Notes: generated by a model not told the origin, from the letters alone. DNA of 64,000 nucleotides from Marinomonas hwangdonensis (GCF_003721245.1 NZ_RIZG01000002.1:280571-344570); one strand, 5' to 3'. Counted from the stretch's first letter, positions 17,785 to 27,898 are shown. A program made the numbers and translations.

Positions 17785-18435
17785 ATGTCTGACATAGAGG
17801 CGTTTTTAAATGCTCCCCCTATTGACTTGAGCCTGGATGAAATACGGGCGGCATTAGATAGTGAACCCTATGCGCAACAAATACATAACCCCGATGAGAT
17901 TTCCTTGCCAAGCAGCTGTAATCTGAAATATCGATCGGCGGCGGTGTTAATTCCCATTTGGCGACAACCAGAAAATGGGGAGCTTTACGTTCTGCTTACC
18001 CAGCGAGCGTTACACATGCGTAACCACCCAGGGCAAATTGCTTTCCCTGGTGGTAAGCATGATCCTGAAGATTCGAGCATCCAATACACTGCACTGCGAG
18101 AAACCTTAGAAGAAGTTGGGTTATCGCCTGACTGTTTTGACTTGTTGGGAGAACTAGGAGAATACTGCACAACATCGGGCTACTGTATCAAGCCCATCGT
18201 CGCAGAGATGACTCGCCGTAGTGAGCTGAGTTTGTGTGAAGAAGAGGTCAAATCCGTGCATTGGGTGCCTTTGCGCTTCTTATTGACACCACAAAACTAC
18301 CGTTTCAAAAAGAATAAACTCAACCCCTTGTCCCTTGGATTCTTTGAAATTGATTATCAGGATATTCGTATCTGGGGAGTCACGGCAGGTATCTTGTATG
18401 GCCTTTATCAGACATTAGCCAGACACTTACGCTAA
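17785..18435 (+). CDS. Nudix hydrolase, CoA pyrophosphatase (NudL/YeaB) type
   Basis: 216 residues. The protein has the extended Nudix box of the CoA pyrophosphatase branch, running from PGGKHDPED to RETLEEVGL at about residues 86-112. Upstream is the UPF0035-like segment SAAVLIPIW and QRALHMRNHPGQIAFPG. The enzyme should cleave CoA or related dinucleotide pyrophosphates. It is probably co-transcribed with pabB. The assignment to the branch is good; the physiological substrate is inferred from the family. Confidence 0.85.
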   Translation: MSDIEAFLNAPPIDLSLDEIRAALDSEPYAQQIHNPDEISLPSSCNLKYRSAAVLIPIWRQPENGELYVLLTQRALHMRNHPGQIAFPGGKHDPEDSSIQYTALRETLEEVGLSPDCFDLLGELGEYCTTSGYCIKPIVAEMTRRSELSLCEEEVKSVHWVPLRFLLTPQNYRFKKNKLNPLSLGFFEIDYQDIRIWGVTAGILYGLYQTLARHLR

Positions 18436-18538
18436 ACCGTTTTTCATATTATAAGGTTAGTGTTGTTTCTTCTTTTCTTTCGTTGCTGCAAATTGTTATG
18501 GTACAGCTAATTTAACCTCAAACACGGTAATTGAACTT

Positions 18539-19273
18539 ATGCCTGCTTTTGATTTAGCCTCTTTTATTGCCAACAACAAAGAAGACGAAGCGCAAAAAAT
18601 CCTCCATAGCGCGATGAAAGAATTCGACAACATCGCCATCTCCTTCAGTGGTGCCGAAGACGTGGTGCTGATTGATATGGCCATCAAAGCCAAAAAAGAC
18701 CTAAAGGTGTTTTCGTTAGACACTGGGCGTTTGCATGCGGAGACTTATCGTTTCATTGAACAAGTACGCAAACATTATAAGATCAACATCGATATTCTTT
18801 CCCCTGATAGAGAAACACTAGAGAACTTCACCCGCGAAAAAGGCTTATTTAGCTTTTTCGAAGACGGCCATAAGGAATGCTGTGGCATCCGTAAAGTGCA
18901 ACCTCTAAAACGCAAATTGGACACCCTTGATGCTTGGGTAACAGGACAACGTAAAGACCAAAGCCCTGGCACCCGTAACGTATTGGCCTTTGCTGAAAAA
19001 GACAGCGCCTTCAGCACAGAGACAAAAGATTTGTTTAAATTCAACCCGCTGGCTAACTGGTCTTCTGAAGACGTTTGGAATTACATCAAAATGTTTGATG
19101 TTCCCTACAATGAACTGCACCTAAAAGGATTTACCAGCATTGGCTGCGAACCCTGCACTCGTCCAATTTTACCAAACCAGCATGAACGTGAAGGTCGCTG
19201 GTGGTGGGAAGAGTCTGACAACAAAGAATGTGGTTTACACATTGGCAACCTGATACCAGCCGCTCAAGCCTAG
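18539..19273 (+). CDS. cysH: Adenylyl-sulfate reductase (APS/PAPS reductase family)
   Basis: 244 residues. It reduces activated sulfate to sulfite in cysteine synthesis, using thioredoxin. N-terminal PP-loop-like motif [13 protein letters not shown] (about 34-46). The Cys pair in KECCGIRK and the pair in CEPCTRPI form the four-cysteine set that binds a [4Fe-4S] cluster, which marks the APS-using bacterial type, unlike the cluster-free PAPS enzyme of E. coli. The catalytic Cys is in KECGLH near the C-terminus. It ends two bases from the convergent LysR-type fragment. Confidence 0.93.
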   Translation: MPAFDLASFIANNKEDEAQKILHSAMKEFDNIAISFSGAEDVVLIDMAIKAKKDLKVFSLDTGRLHAETYRFIEQVRKHYKINIDILSPDRETLENFTREKGLFSFFEDGHKECCGIRKVQPLKRKLDTLDAWVTGQRKDQSPGTRNVLAFAEKDSAFSTETKDLFKFNPLANWSSEDVWNYIKMFDVPYNELHLKGFTSIGCEPCTRPILPNQHEREGRWWWEESDNKECGLHIGNLIPAAQA

Positions 19274-19275
19274 CT

Positions 19276-19596
19276 TTAAGAATGCTCTTGCCGCTCTGGT
19301 AAAACAGTGTCTAACACTTTCGCAGAACGAGCGGCCAAGTACGCTTCCCAAGAATCAATAAAGTGCTCGTAACAGAGTTCCAATTCTCTGATATGTTGCC
19401 ACAAGACCTCCCCTGCTGGTGTCATATCGGTTATACGCCCATGCCTTACCAGCAAGGACTCCCCCAAGCATCGCTCCAATTTTTGGATGTGCTGGCTAAC
19501 GGCTGGCTGAGTCAGTCCTAACAGTTTGGCTGTTTTGGTAAAGCTGCCCGTTTCAACTAACGCTTTAAACGTGATGAGATGTTGTGTATTCAGCAT
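19276..19596 (-). CDS. LysR-type DNA-binding domain without effector domain
   Basis: Only 106 residues, against about 300 in the family. Residues 1-60 are a complete winged helix-turn-helix (TGSFTKTAKLLGLTQPAVSQH), followed by the linker helix and about 20 extra residues; the substrate-binding domain is missing. The stop falls two bases from the end of cysH, so either a deletion removed the C-terminal part or the gene works as a small DNA-binding protein. It does not resemble CysB. The start faces the dGTPase-like gene divergently. Confidence 0.78.
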   Translation of the reverse strand: MLNTQHLITFKALVETGSFTKTAKLLGLTQPAVSQHIQKLERCLGESLLVRHGRITDMTPAGEVLWQHIRELELCYEHFIDSWEAYLAARSAKVLDTVLPERQEHS

Positions 19597-19706
19597 AAAG
19601 TTTCCTTATAGTAAATCGCATTATGCCGAAGCCCTTTTGCATGAACATTGACCTACATCGTGTTTTCGTGAAAGACTCAAATTTATTCGTTTTATGGACT
19701 GATCGC

Positions 19707-21053
19707 ATGAAAAACGCACAAGAAGAAATGGTTTCATGGCATGAGAGACAATCTGGCCATCAGGCTCCCCGACAAAATGATTATCGGACACCCTATCAAC
19801 GCGACCGCGCTAGAATCATTCACAGCGCGGCGTTCCGGCGTTTACAGTCCAAAACTCAAATACTGTCCATTCGACAAAATGACTACAGCCGAACTCGTCT
19901 GACTCATTCTTTAGAAGTGGCACAAATTGGTGATGGCATTGTTCATCAGCTAAGACACAGCTCAGCCCCTGATGCCAGTTTTCAATCTTGGTTAGCGGAC
20001 GATGCGTTAATAGAGACCATTTGTTTGAGTCATGACATTGGTCACCCACCTTTTGGCCACGGGGGGGAAGTTGCGCTAAATTACATGATGCAAGACTATG
20101 GAGGATTTGAGGGAAACGCTCAATCGCTGCGGATACTGGGTAAACGAGGCTCTTACTCGCCTATCTACGGCATGGATGTTACCCGACGCACGCTGCTTGG
20201 GATTTTAAAATACCCCGTGTTACATGCAGACGTGGTGGGAAGCTACCCTAAAAAACCAACCAACTTCCGTCAATTTAAGGCGTCTGACTGGTCACCGCCA
20301 AAGTGTGTTTATCAAGAAGAACAAGACTTATTAGACTGGATCATCGAACCCTTTAGCGAGACAGACAAAGCGCTGTTGCAAGCGGTAGGACCGGTGGAAA
20401 AAGGCCATCATGCAAAATCCAAGCATGCCAGTTTTGATACCAGCATCATGGATTTAGCAGACGACATTGCCTATGGGGTTCATGATCTAGAAGACGCTAT
20501 CGTACTGGGTATGGTCACCAAGGATATGTGGTTAGAACACCTGGAGCCAAAACTGGCGGCGTTAGCATCTCCTTTTTTAGCAGAAAATCTAAACAGCATT
20601 CGTACACAACTTTTCAGCCGCCAGAGCCACTTGCGTAAAGAAGCCATCGGCAACCTCGTGAGCTGGTTCATCACCTCTTGCCAAGTCGTCGAAAATAACG
20701 CCTTCGAACACCCTTTACTGCGCTTTCAAGTCGGACTCCCCGAAGGCCAACGCCAAGCCCTAGCATTGCTAAAACAATTTGAAATGCAACACATCATCCA
20801 ACGTCCAGAAGTACAAATGCTGGTCTATAAAGGCCAACAAATGCTGCTGGAAATGTTTGAAGCCTTCAGTGCTGACCCAGCTCGCCTATTACCAAAAGAA
20901 ATCGCCATTGAATGGAAAAAAAGCCAAGACAAAGGCGAAACGGGACAAAGGATTATCTGTGATTACATGGCCTCTATGACGGACGATTACGCCAGCCGCA
21001 TGTACAACAAACTGTTCGTCCCCAGCCTAGGATCTGTTTTCGAACCTATGTAG
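19707..21053 (+). CDS. dGTPase-like HD-domain triphosphohydrolase
   Basis: 448 residues from ATG 19707. An ATG at 19728, preceded by AAGAAGAA, is an equally good start; the frame also extends to 19623, which is less likely. Metal-binding HD residues are visible in RLTHSLEVAQIG, CLSHDIGHPPFGHGGE and MDLADDIAYGVHDLED. This matches the dNTP triphosphohydrolase type common in proteobacteria, distinct from E. coli Dgt. Members hydrolyse dNTPs to nucleoside and triphosphate, controlling the dNTP pool, and some restrict phages. No defence genes are nearby, so a housekeeping role is assumed. Confidence 0.88.
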   Translation: MKNAQEEMVSWHERQSGHQAPRQNDYRTPYQRDRARIIHSAAFRRLQSKTQILSIRQNDYSRTRLTHSLEVAQIGDGIVHQLRHSSAPDASFQSWLADDALIETICLSHDIGHPPFGHGGEVALNYMMQDYGGFEGNAQSLRILGKRGSYSPIYGMDVTRRTLLGILKYPVLHADVVGSYPKKPTNFRQFKASDWSPPKCVYQEEQDLLDWIIEPFSETDKALLQAVGPVEKGHHAKSKHASFDTSIMDLADDIAYGVHDLEDAIVLGMVTKDMWLEHLEPKLAALASPFLAENLNSIRTQLFSRQSHLRKEAIGNLVSWFITSCQVVENNAFEHPLLRFQVGLPEGQRQALALLKQFEMQHIIQRPEVQMLVYKGQQMLLEMFEAFSADPARLLPKEIAIEWKKSQDKGETGQRIICDYMASMTDDYASRMYNKLFVPSLGSVFEPM

Positions 21054-21210
21054 CCCACTATGTGGAAAGATCAGATGAAAAAACAGACATCATAAAAGCT
21101 CAACTTTTATCAGAGCAAGCCGATAGAAAGGCAGAAAATAGTACCAATAGATTAGCGTAAAAAACTTTGTCTTCAATGGATTTTCAACCACCTTATGAAA
21201 GGATAGAACG

Positions 21211-21759
21211 ATGAAAAAGTTATTGATTTCCGGCTTAGTCGCTGCGGCTGTTTCCCTACCAATAGCGGCTCAAGCTGATACCTTTACCTATATAGATTAC
21301 GGCTTTGGCAGCATAGACCCAGACAATTCAAACCCCAACAACGATGATTACACCTCTCTTTCAGGTGCTTTTGAAACCTCTGGAGGCCCTTTTGTCGCCT
21401 TTGAATCAACAGAGTACGGTGGCACCGATGTGATGGCCGTGGGTGCTGGGGTCTTTACTCCTGCAGGTAGTCAATCAACGCTGTATGGCGCTTTGCAATT
21501 CGTCAAAGTGGATTTTGGTAGAACCGATGAAACCGGCTTTCGAGTAACATTAGGGATCAGAAGTACGTTAACCGACCGTGTTGAATTGGAAGGTAAAGTG
21601 AAATACGACGATGTTTTCAGTGATACCGATACCAGTTTTGCCGCCACTTTAAGATATTATGCAACAAGGAACTTTTCGATTGCAGCGAACTACGACACTG
21701 CTGAAATCGCAGGCAACAATCAAAACGCCATGTTTGCTTCTTTACGACTTAGCTTTTAA
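21211..21759 (+). CDS. Small outer-membrane beta-barrel protein
   Basis: 182 residues with a clear signal peptide (MKKLLISGLVAAAVSLPIAAQA). The mature part has alternating hydrophobic and polar strands and ends in Phe (LRLSF), the usual outer-membrane barrel signature. About eight strands are expected, resembling OmpW/OmpA-barrel or YfaZ-like proteins. I cannot name the family with certainty. A GAAAGGA site precedes the ATG and a strong terminator follows, so it is a single-gene unit. Confidence 0.72.
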   Translation: MKKLLISGLVAAAVSLPIAAQADTFTYIDYGFGSIDPDNSNPNNDDYTSLSGAFETSGGPFVAFESTEYGGTDVMAVGAGVFTPAGSQSTLYGALQFVKVDFGRTDETGFRVTLGIRSTLTDRVELEGKVKYDDVFSDTDTSFAATLRYYATRNFSIAANYDTAEIAGNNQNAMFASLRLSF

Positions 21760-21794
21760 TTAAAAAAACCTTAACAGTAATTTATCAAGTACAA

Positions 21795-21831
21795 AAAAAC
21801 GGGCTCCTCCAAATGGGTTAGCCCGTTTTTA
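21795..21831 (+). terminator. Rho-independent terminator
   Basis: The stem AAACGGGCT / AGCCCGTTT with a 14-base loop is followed by a T-run, 36 bases past the barrel-protein stop. Flanking A and T runs mean it may also serve ilvE from the other strand. Confidence 0.85.
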
Positions 21832-21855
21832 TTATTTATGTGGTGTATTCAGCGA

Positions 21856-22854
21856 TTACACGACTTTCGTTAGCCAGTTGTATTTGTCTTCAGCTCTGCC
21901 CCATTGAATGTCATTCAAGGCTTGGCGTAACTTCAGCGCAGCGGGACCAGGTTCACCAGTGCCCACTTTGTACTCTTTGCCGTTATGGATAAAAGTCCCC
22001 ACTGAAGTTAGAACCGCAGCGGTTCCAGACAACACAGCTTCAACTTCGGGCTTCGCCGCACGTTCTAGCAACTCAGCAACCGTTAGATCGCGCTCGGTCA
22101 CTGTCATGCCTAAATCAGCCGCTAAGGTCAAAATGGAAGAGCGAGTTACGCCGTGTAAAAAGGTCGTATCTAGGCCCTTAGTAATGATCTCATTACCATC
22201 GATTAGCAAAAAGTTTGCCGCCCCAGTTTCTTGAACGTCGCCATTTGGGCAAAACAAAATTTGGTCGGCTTGCACATCGTCTCTTGCTCTAGAAATGGGG
22301 CCTAACGCACTCGCGTAATTGCCTCCACTCTTGATCATCCCCATATGAGGTGCACAACGCATGCCGGTTTCATCAAGCAATAAACGTAATGCCTTTGCAC
22401 CACCCGTAAAATAGTCGCCCACTGGGGACAATAATACGTACAACATAGATGACGATGTAGGCGCTGCCGCTTTACCAATAGCCGCCTCAGTACCGACATG
22501 AGTAGGACGAATGTACATTGACCCTGGTGGCTCAGGCACATCAGAAGCGAACTCTGCGACCGCCTCAATAATCATCTTAGCCACATTCGCCTCATCGATA
22601 GCAGGCAAAGACAACAAACGACTGCTTTGCGCAAGGCGTTTAATATTTTGATCCATGCGGAACACGTGAATACTACCGTCAGCGTGGCGGAAAGCTTTTA
22701 AGCCCTCAAAACAGGTACTGGAATAATGCAAAACATGAGCACCTGGGTGTAATTGGATACTGTCTGAAGCAACCATGTTCGCTTCACTCCAATTACCGTT
22801 TTCAAATGTTGCCAATGCCATCTTAGGCATGAACACGCTACCAAAAGCCGCCAT
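21856..22854 (-). CDS. ilvE: Branched-chain amino acid aminotransferase
   Basis: 332 residues, fold type IV PLP enzyme of the longer BCAT2-like branch. It catalyses the final transamination to Leu, Ile and Val and the first step of their breakdown. The PLP lysine lies in MIKSGGNYASALG, the K-x-GGNY motif of this branch. The phosphate and substrate region SMYIRPTHVGTE and the C-terminal VLSGTAAVLTSVG are also typical. It is transcribed alone; no ilv biosynthetic cluster is nearby. Confidence 0.92.
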   Translation of the reverse strand: MAAFGSVFMPKMALATFENGNWSEANMVASDSIQLHPGAHVLHYSSTCFEGLKAFRHADGSIHVFRMDQNIKRLAQSSRLLSLPAIDEANVAKMIIEAVAEFASDVPEPPGSMYIRPTHVGTEAAIGKAAAPTSSSMLYVLLSPVGDYFTGGAKALRLLLDETGMRCAPHMGMIKSGGNYASALGPISRARDDVQADQILFCPNGDVQETGAANFLLIDGNEIITKGLDTTFLHGVTRSSILTLAADLGMTVTERDLTVAELLERAAKPEVEAVLSGTAAVLTSVGTFIHNGKEYKVGTGEPGPAALKLRQALNDIQWGRAEDKYNWLTKVV

Positions 22855-23062
22855 TATTGTTCCTTATATATACATGATTACGAGCAACACCAAGGTCACA
22901 CTGACCTTGTCGATGGTTACCCAATAGTTTAATAGTAAAAACGGAGTACCGATAGAAGAGAGTAAATCATAAATCACGGGTCTAATAGAAGGCTTGTTAC
23001 CAAGAAATTAACGCATGAGACAACGAAAAAAAATACTGCAATAAAAATAGGCTTATCAAGGT

Positions 23063-23959
23063 TTAGGTAATAACTGTATTCGAAGCATTAGCCACCACCA
23101 CTTTATTCCCCCCAGTGTTCTTAGCCTGATACATAGCATGATCTGCAACCTGCACCAAATCCAGTACATCTTTAGCATTGCTTGGAAAACAGGCAATACC
23201 AATACTTACGTAAACCTGCATTGATGTATCATTAATCACAAAAGGCAAGGCGAGCTTAGAGCGTATTTTTTCTGCAACGGATAAAGCACCACCGACAGAT
23301 CGAGTTTTGTTGAGAACAATGAGAAACTCATCGCCACCTAAGCGCCCTACGGTATCTGATTTTCGTACGCTGGCATCTAGGCGGCTGGCAATTTTTTGCA
23401 ACATCTCGTCACCAACGGCGTGACCATAAATATCATTAATTTCTTTGAAGCCATCAATATCGATAAATAACACCGAGAGCGCTTCCTGTTCCCGCTCTGC
23501 CAAGGTCATTGAAGTCTGTAGACGATCCAATAACAGTGTTCGGTTTGGCAGCCCAGTCAAATCATCGTGACCGGCGGCATACAACAAAGCCGCCTCCATT
23601 ACTTTGCGCTCAGTGATGTCATGGGCAACGGCAATCCTCACTTGATGCGACTCTGACCAGCGTGCAGACCAAAGCACATGCACGACTTCACCATCTTTTC
23701 TAATCCAGCGGTTTTCAAAGCGCGGTAACATTTGACCGCTTATCATACTTTCCACCACACTAAGAGTCGGATAACGGTCTTCTGGGTGAACCATATTAAC
23801 CATTGGAGTGCCCACCACCTCATCCGGTGCATAACCAAACATGTCTTCAAATGCCGCACTGACAAAGACAAAATCCCCGGCACGATCGACCACGCACACT
23901 GCATCCAGCATGAGTTCCAAAACATCCGCAAGGTCAATGGGCAACTGTTTATTTTTCAT
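23063..23959 (-). CDS. PAS-GGDEF diguanylate cyclase
   Basis: 298 residues, no membrane segment. A PAS domain (about 10-125; FVFVSAAFEDMFGYAPDEV) is joined to a GGDEF domain (about 135-295; DDLTGLPNRTLLLDRL). The catalytic motif GGDEF is near residue 207, with RKSD five residues upstream as the RxxD feedback site. It should be an active cytosolic c-di-GMP synthase tuned by a signal at the PAS domain, which is not identifiable here. It is the second such cyclase in the window. Confidence 0.92.
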   Translation of the reverse strand: MKNKQLPIDLADVLELMLDAVCVVDRAGDFVFVSAAFEDMFGYAPDEVVGTPMVNMVHPEDRYPTLSVVESMISGQMLPRFENRWIRKDGEVVHVLWSARWSESHQVRIAVAHDITERKVMEAALLYAAGHDDLTGLPNRTLLLDRLQTSMTLAEREQEALSVLFIDIDGFKEINDIYGHAVGDEMLQKIASRLDASVRKSDTVGRLGGDEFLIVLNKTRSVGGALSVAEKIRSKLALPFVINDTSMQVYVSIGIACFPSNAKDVLDLVQVADHAMYQAKNTGGNKVVVANASNTVIT

Positions 23960-24184
23960 ATATCCGCAGGCCTATTCATAAAATCCATGTTAGCTAATAT
24001 TATAGGAGAAGAAGCAAAATAACGACATTCACGAGAGGCATTAAACCAAACAGCACTCATTAGTGAAAAAGCGAATTAACGTCATCATTCCTTAAAGTGA
24101 TCCACTTACTATAGCTTGACGTAATTGGTTAGTTGGCCCCTTGAGACTAGTTCTACAATTAGTCACTGAGCCTTTCAACGATTG

Positions 24185-25282
24185 ATGACGTTTTTTTATT
24201 TTGAGTTAGATGCCACTATGAAACAAAGCGCTTTGAACCTACTAACAGAAATGAACATGTCCGCTCACGAGACGCTTGGCGAATACTGCCTTATTTCGGC
24301 ACCTAAAGTCAGTCTACCCAATGGCCAATCGTGTGTTCCACAACATTTTTTTGGTTATAACCACTCCCTTGAAAGCGTGGAATCTATTTTAAAAAATATC
24401 TGTTTCTCTAAACATTACCCTATTTTTTGCGCAGAAGATGGTCAAGGCATTTTCATTCAAGTCGGGATTATCGGTCGAGAGAACTACCAAAAGAACATTC
24501 CAGATCGAGCTAGTAAAATTGTATATGGCCGTAAATGGCGTGTGGAACCCAATCTTCCCACCTCAGAAATTATCCAAACCGTGTTTTTAGCGATTCAAAA
24601 AGCCCGTGAACATGAAATTCGTGAGTTATTAACTTTCCGTTCAGCCAAGTCGAAAAAAATCAGCACCCCCTTCAATTGCCACCATGACTTACCTCTTATG
24701 GCTCAATGTTATGGCATGTTTGATTCTTCAAACGACAAAGATACCGATGTATTTTGCGCCCAAAGCGTACAAGCCATTTTTGATTTATTGAGATTTGATC
24801 AAACCAGAATTGAATGTGTGGATGTGACCCATAGGCACAATGGGCAAATCCTAGTTGATATCCTTTTTACTTGCCCTGATGAACATCAATCACCCGATTT
24901 CACTGAACTTCACGGCATAGAATCTACGCTGATCCTTAAGAAAAATAACGTTAATGAACTTATTTTTAAAGTGATGGATGCCCTCATTGAACTCAGCAAT
25001 AATTATGTAGAAGAACACTTTACTTTTAATGGCTTCGCCCGCTTCAGTCGCAACAATTGCATACAATCAATCGGTGAATTTTCTATTAATACACGCCTCA
25101 TTGATGACAACCAAATCAATGCCACTGGTAAAAAGCTCATTAGTGAACATAACGGCTCTGTCGATGAAAGCCGAGCTCCTGTCATTAAACTAGAGCAACA
25201 GAAGCAAAGACTGTCACAAAACTTTCAGGGCATTACCTTGTTAGAAGGTTTTCTACCCAAGGGATTTCAAATAGACGCGTAA
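24185..25282 (+). CDS. Conserved-looking protein of unknown function
   Basis: 365 residues from ATG 24185 (a TTG one codon earlier and an ATG at 24218 are alternatives; no strong ribosome site). No signal peptide or membrane helix. The middle part YGRKWRVEPNLPTSEIIQT and KAREHEIRELL (about 118-155) is regular enough to be a folded domain, and the protein has scattered Cys and His residues. I recognise no family. It is a single gene bounded by a strong terminator, divergent from the PAS-GGDEF gene. Confidence 0.75.
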   Translation: MTFFYFELDATMKQSALNLLTEMNMSAHETLGEYCLISAPKVSLPNGQSCVPQHFFGYNHSLESVESILKNICFSKHYPIFCAEDGQGIFIQVGIIGRENYQKNIPDRASKIVYGRKWRVEPNLPTSEIIQTVFLAIQKAREHEIRELLTFRSAKSKKISTPFNCHHDLPLMAQCYGMFDSSNDKDTDVFCAQSVQAIFDLLRFDQTRIECVDVTHRHNGQILVDILFTCPDEHQSPDFTELHGIESTLILKKNNVNELIFKVMDALIELSNNYVEEHFTFNGFARFSRNNCIQSIGEFSINTRLIDDNQINATGKKLISEHNGSVDESRAPVIKLEQQKQRLSQNFQGITLLEGFLPKGFQIDA

Positions 25283-25336
25283 TAATTTTGTATTATTCCA
25301 GCATAATGACGAAACTTATACAGTTAACAAAAATAG

Positions 25337-25386
25337 GCGGAAACACACCCATATCATGAAAATGATGGGTGCGTTTCCGCTTTTTA
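25337..25386 (+). terminator. Strong rho-independent terminator
   Basis: A long stem (GCGGAAAC-CACCCAT-CAT paired with its mirror, one mismatch and a small bulge) with a GAAA tetraloop and a TTTTT tail, 55 bases past the unknown gene. Confidence 0.9.
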
Positions 25387-25611
25387 TGTAGAGGAATTCT
25401 CTATCAAACTATATCGATTAATATTAAAACACTGATTTAAAAGACTTTTTAAATTAAAACTTGCGTTGGCATGAAGTCTGCTACACTCAGAGATAAATGG
25501 CGCAGTTGTAAATGCGGTAATCAGTCTATCTGGATAAAGCGAACGAAACTGTGTTGTCACAATAATCATAAAATACGACAGTGTTAACTCACACCAGAGG
25601 ATAATAATAAA

Positions 25612-27819
25612 ATGTCTGATACAGATAAGTCACTTGACTCGCTCAGCCCTGAAGAGCGGGCTAAGTTAAAAGAACTGATGGAAAAGGACGAAAAATCCGT
25701 ACGCAATCTCAAAGGCATTTGGAAATGGATTGTCGCCTCCCTATCCACCGCTATGGTTTTAATTTATTTCTATGGTGCCGGTTTTCAAGCCTTAAGCACT
25801 CAGTACCATCTAGGTGTCTACGTACTGATTACGTTTGCCCTTGTCTTTTTGCTTTATCCAGCAGGATCACGTCGAATATCCATTGCTCTTTCGATCTTAA
25901 CGGGCTTTTTCCTGTCTATTTTAGTCAGCTCCTTTTATGTTTTTGAATCACCCTACGCCTTGTATCAACAGGTCATGATGTTCAAAGAAACCGCGGGCTA
26001 TGATGGTATCGGCGTTGCTTACCAAGAAGATTTTGGATCGCTCGGCTGGATCTTACTTTTGACCCTACCTTTTGCGGCTGTGTTGGTCTTTTTGGATCAG
26101 TGGATGCAAAAAACATTCACTAACAACCCAACAGCCAGTGACATACTACTTTGCTTAATGGTTACAGCTTCGATTGTGTATTGGTTAAGTCAGTTTGAGC
26201 AGTTAAATTACCGTGCGGGTGCAGAACATGAGTTGGATTATCTGGTTAGTATCGTCGGCCTTATTCTTTCTCTTGAAGTGTGTCGTCGCGTACTCGGCTG
26301 GTCCATTACCTTTATCGGCATTGCGATGATAGCGTTTGGCTTGTTTGGACCTTACTTACCTGATCTGTTCGCCCATCGCGGTTTTACCATTGAGCGCTTA
26401 GCGACCTCTCTATTCCTCACTACCAATGGGGTGTTCGGTGTCATGGCCAGCGTTCTGGCCACCTATGTTATTTTGTTTATTTTCTTTGGCGCTTTTTTAC
26501 AAAAATCTGGTGCGGGTAAGTTCTTTATAGAACTCCCCCTTGCATTAGCAGGCCACTCGGCTGGCGGCCCAGCAAAAGTAGCGGTTATCTCTTCAGCTCT
26601 TTTCGGTTCTGTTTCTGGAAGTGCCATCGCGAATACAGTATCTTCTGGGGCCTTTACAATCCCTATGATGAAACGAGCTGGTTTCAAACCTCATGTTGCG
26701 GGTGCCATTGAACCTGCTGCGTCCATTGGCGGCATGTTCTTACCTCCTATCATGGGTGCAGGCGGCTTCTTAATGGCGGAGTTAACGGGCACTCCTTATT
26801 CCACTATCATGATTCTTTCCATCGGGCCGGCTTTCATTTATTTTCTATCCATCTTTATGATGGTTCACTTTGAAGCCAAAAAACACAACCTGATTGGCAC
26901 TCCTGGTGAAGTTCTTCCCCATTGGAAGGAGGTATTTAAATCAGGTTGGTACTTCGCCCTACCATTGGTCATCATCACAGTGTTACTCCTAAGTGGCCGC
27001 TCTGCAGGAAACGCGGCTTTCTGGGCAACGCTGTCGTGTGTGGCTGTAAGCTGGGTCAAAAAAGAAACCCGCATGGGACCACGTGAGATATGGGATGCAA
27101 TCCAAATAGGCGCACGAAACACACTCATTGTTGGTGCAACGATGGGGGTTATCGGCGTTATCGTTGGGACTATTTCTTTAACAGGAATGGGGCTTAAATT
27201 CTCAGATCTCATCATCTCTATGGCAGGCGGAAACCTATTCATTGCGCTTGTTCTAGTGGCGATCGCATCGTTAGTATTGGGCATGGGCGTACCTGTGACC
27301 GCGGCTTACTTAATTGTTGCCGTTCTAGCTGTCCCAGCATTAGGCGATTTGGGAGTGACTGTAATCGCGGCACACATGATTGTGTACTGGTTATCGCAAG
27401 ATTCAAACATTACCCCGCCTGTCTGTGTTGCCGCCTACGCGGGAGCCGCTATCGCAGGATCAGATCCGTGGAAAACGGGTTGGACAGCGTTTAAATTTGC
27501 CAAAATGCTGTACATAATGCCGCTACTTTTCGCTTTCGTTCCTGCCATGCTGCTGGATGGGTCACTCACTGACATTCTTGTAGCCTACTTCTCCGCTATT
27601 ATGGGAACGATTGTGTTCTGTTCGTTCGCTATAGGCTATGCTCGTCGCAAAACGACATGGTTAGAGTGGGGCATTCTGGGTATTGCATCTTTATTGCTGT
27701 ACTGGCCAGGCATAATGACTGACGTCGTAGGCTTAGCATTAGCAGGCTTGGTGTACTGGATGCAGCGCGACGCAGCGAAACTAGCAGACCAGTCGGTAGG
27801 CGTCACGCAACCAGATTAA
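25612..27819 (+). CDS. TRAP transporter fused permease, TAXI type
   Basis: 735 residues. An acidic N-terminal tail of about 40 residues is followed by many membrane helices. In TAXI systems the small (DctQ-like) and large (DctM-like) subunits are fused into one permease, as the length shows. DctM-type motifs appear, such as GSVSGSAIANTVSSGAFTIP, EPAASIGGMFLPPIMGAG and LGMGVPVTAAYLI. It imports an organic acid or related solute with the sodium gradient, working with the periplasmic binding protein encoded next. An AGAGGA site precedes the ATG. The substrate is unknown. Confidence 0.94.
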   Translation: MSDTDKSLDSLSPEERAKLKELMEKDEKSVRNLKGIWKWIVASLSTAMVLIYFYGAGFQALSTQYHLGVYVLITFALVFLLYPAGSRRISIALSILTGFFLSILVSSFYVFESPYALYQQVMMFKETAGYDGIGVAYQEDFGSLGWILLLTLPFAAVLVFLDQWMQKTFTNNPTASDILLCLMVTASIVYWLSQFEQLNYRAGAEHELDYLVSIVGLILSLEVCRRVLGWSITFIGIAMIAFGLFGPYLPDLFAHRGFTIERLATSLFLTTNGVFGVMASVLATYVILFIFFGAFLQKSGAGKFFIELPLALAGHSAGGPAKVAVISSALFGSVSGSAIANTVSSGAFTIPMMKRAGFKPHVAGAIEPAASIGGMFLPPIMGAGGFLMAELTGTPYSTIMILSIGPAFIYFLSIFMMVHFEAKKHNLIGTPGEVLPHWKEVFKSGWYFALPLVIITVLLLSGRSAGNAAFWATLSCVAVSWVKKETRMGPREIWDAIQIGARNTLIVGATMGVIGVIVGTISLTGMGLKFSDLIISMAGGNLFIALVLVAIASLVLGMGVPVTAAYLIVAVLAVPALGDLGVTVIAAHMIVYWLSQDSNITPPVCVAAYAGAAIAGSDPWKTGWTAFKFAKMLYIMPLLFAFVPAMLLDGSLTDILVAYFSAIMGTIVFCSFAIGYARRKTTWLEWGILGIASLLLYWPGIMTDVVGLALAGLVYWMQRDAAKLADQSVGVTQPD

Positions 27820-27898
27820 GAACGTATTACAGAGCCTTCAGGTGTTGCACTAACCTTGTTGGCTCTCACTGAACAACGCGACTTTCGCGGTGAAAAAG

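Noticed and set aside
25384..25569. 61-codon minus-strand frame before the TRAP permease
   Set aside because: It overlaps the terminator of the unknown gene and the permease promoter; nothing supports translation.
26865..27284. 139-codon frame antisense to the TRAP permease
   Set aside because: The plus-strand frame encodes an unmistakable permease; the antisense translation is a by-product of hydrophobic codons.
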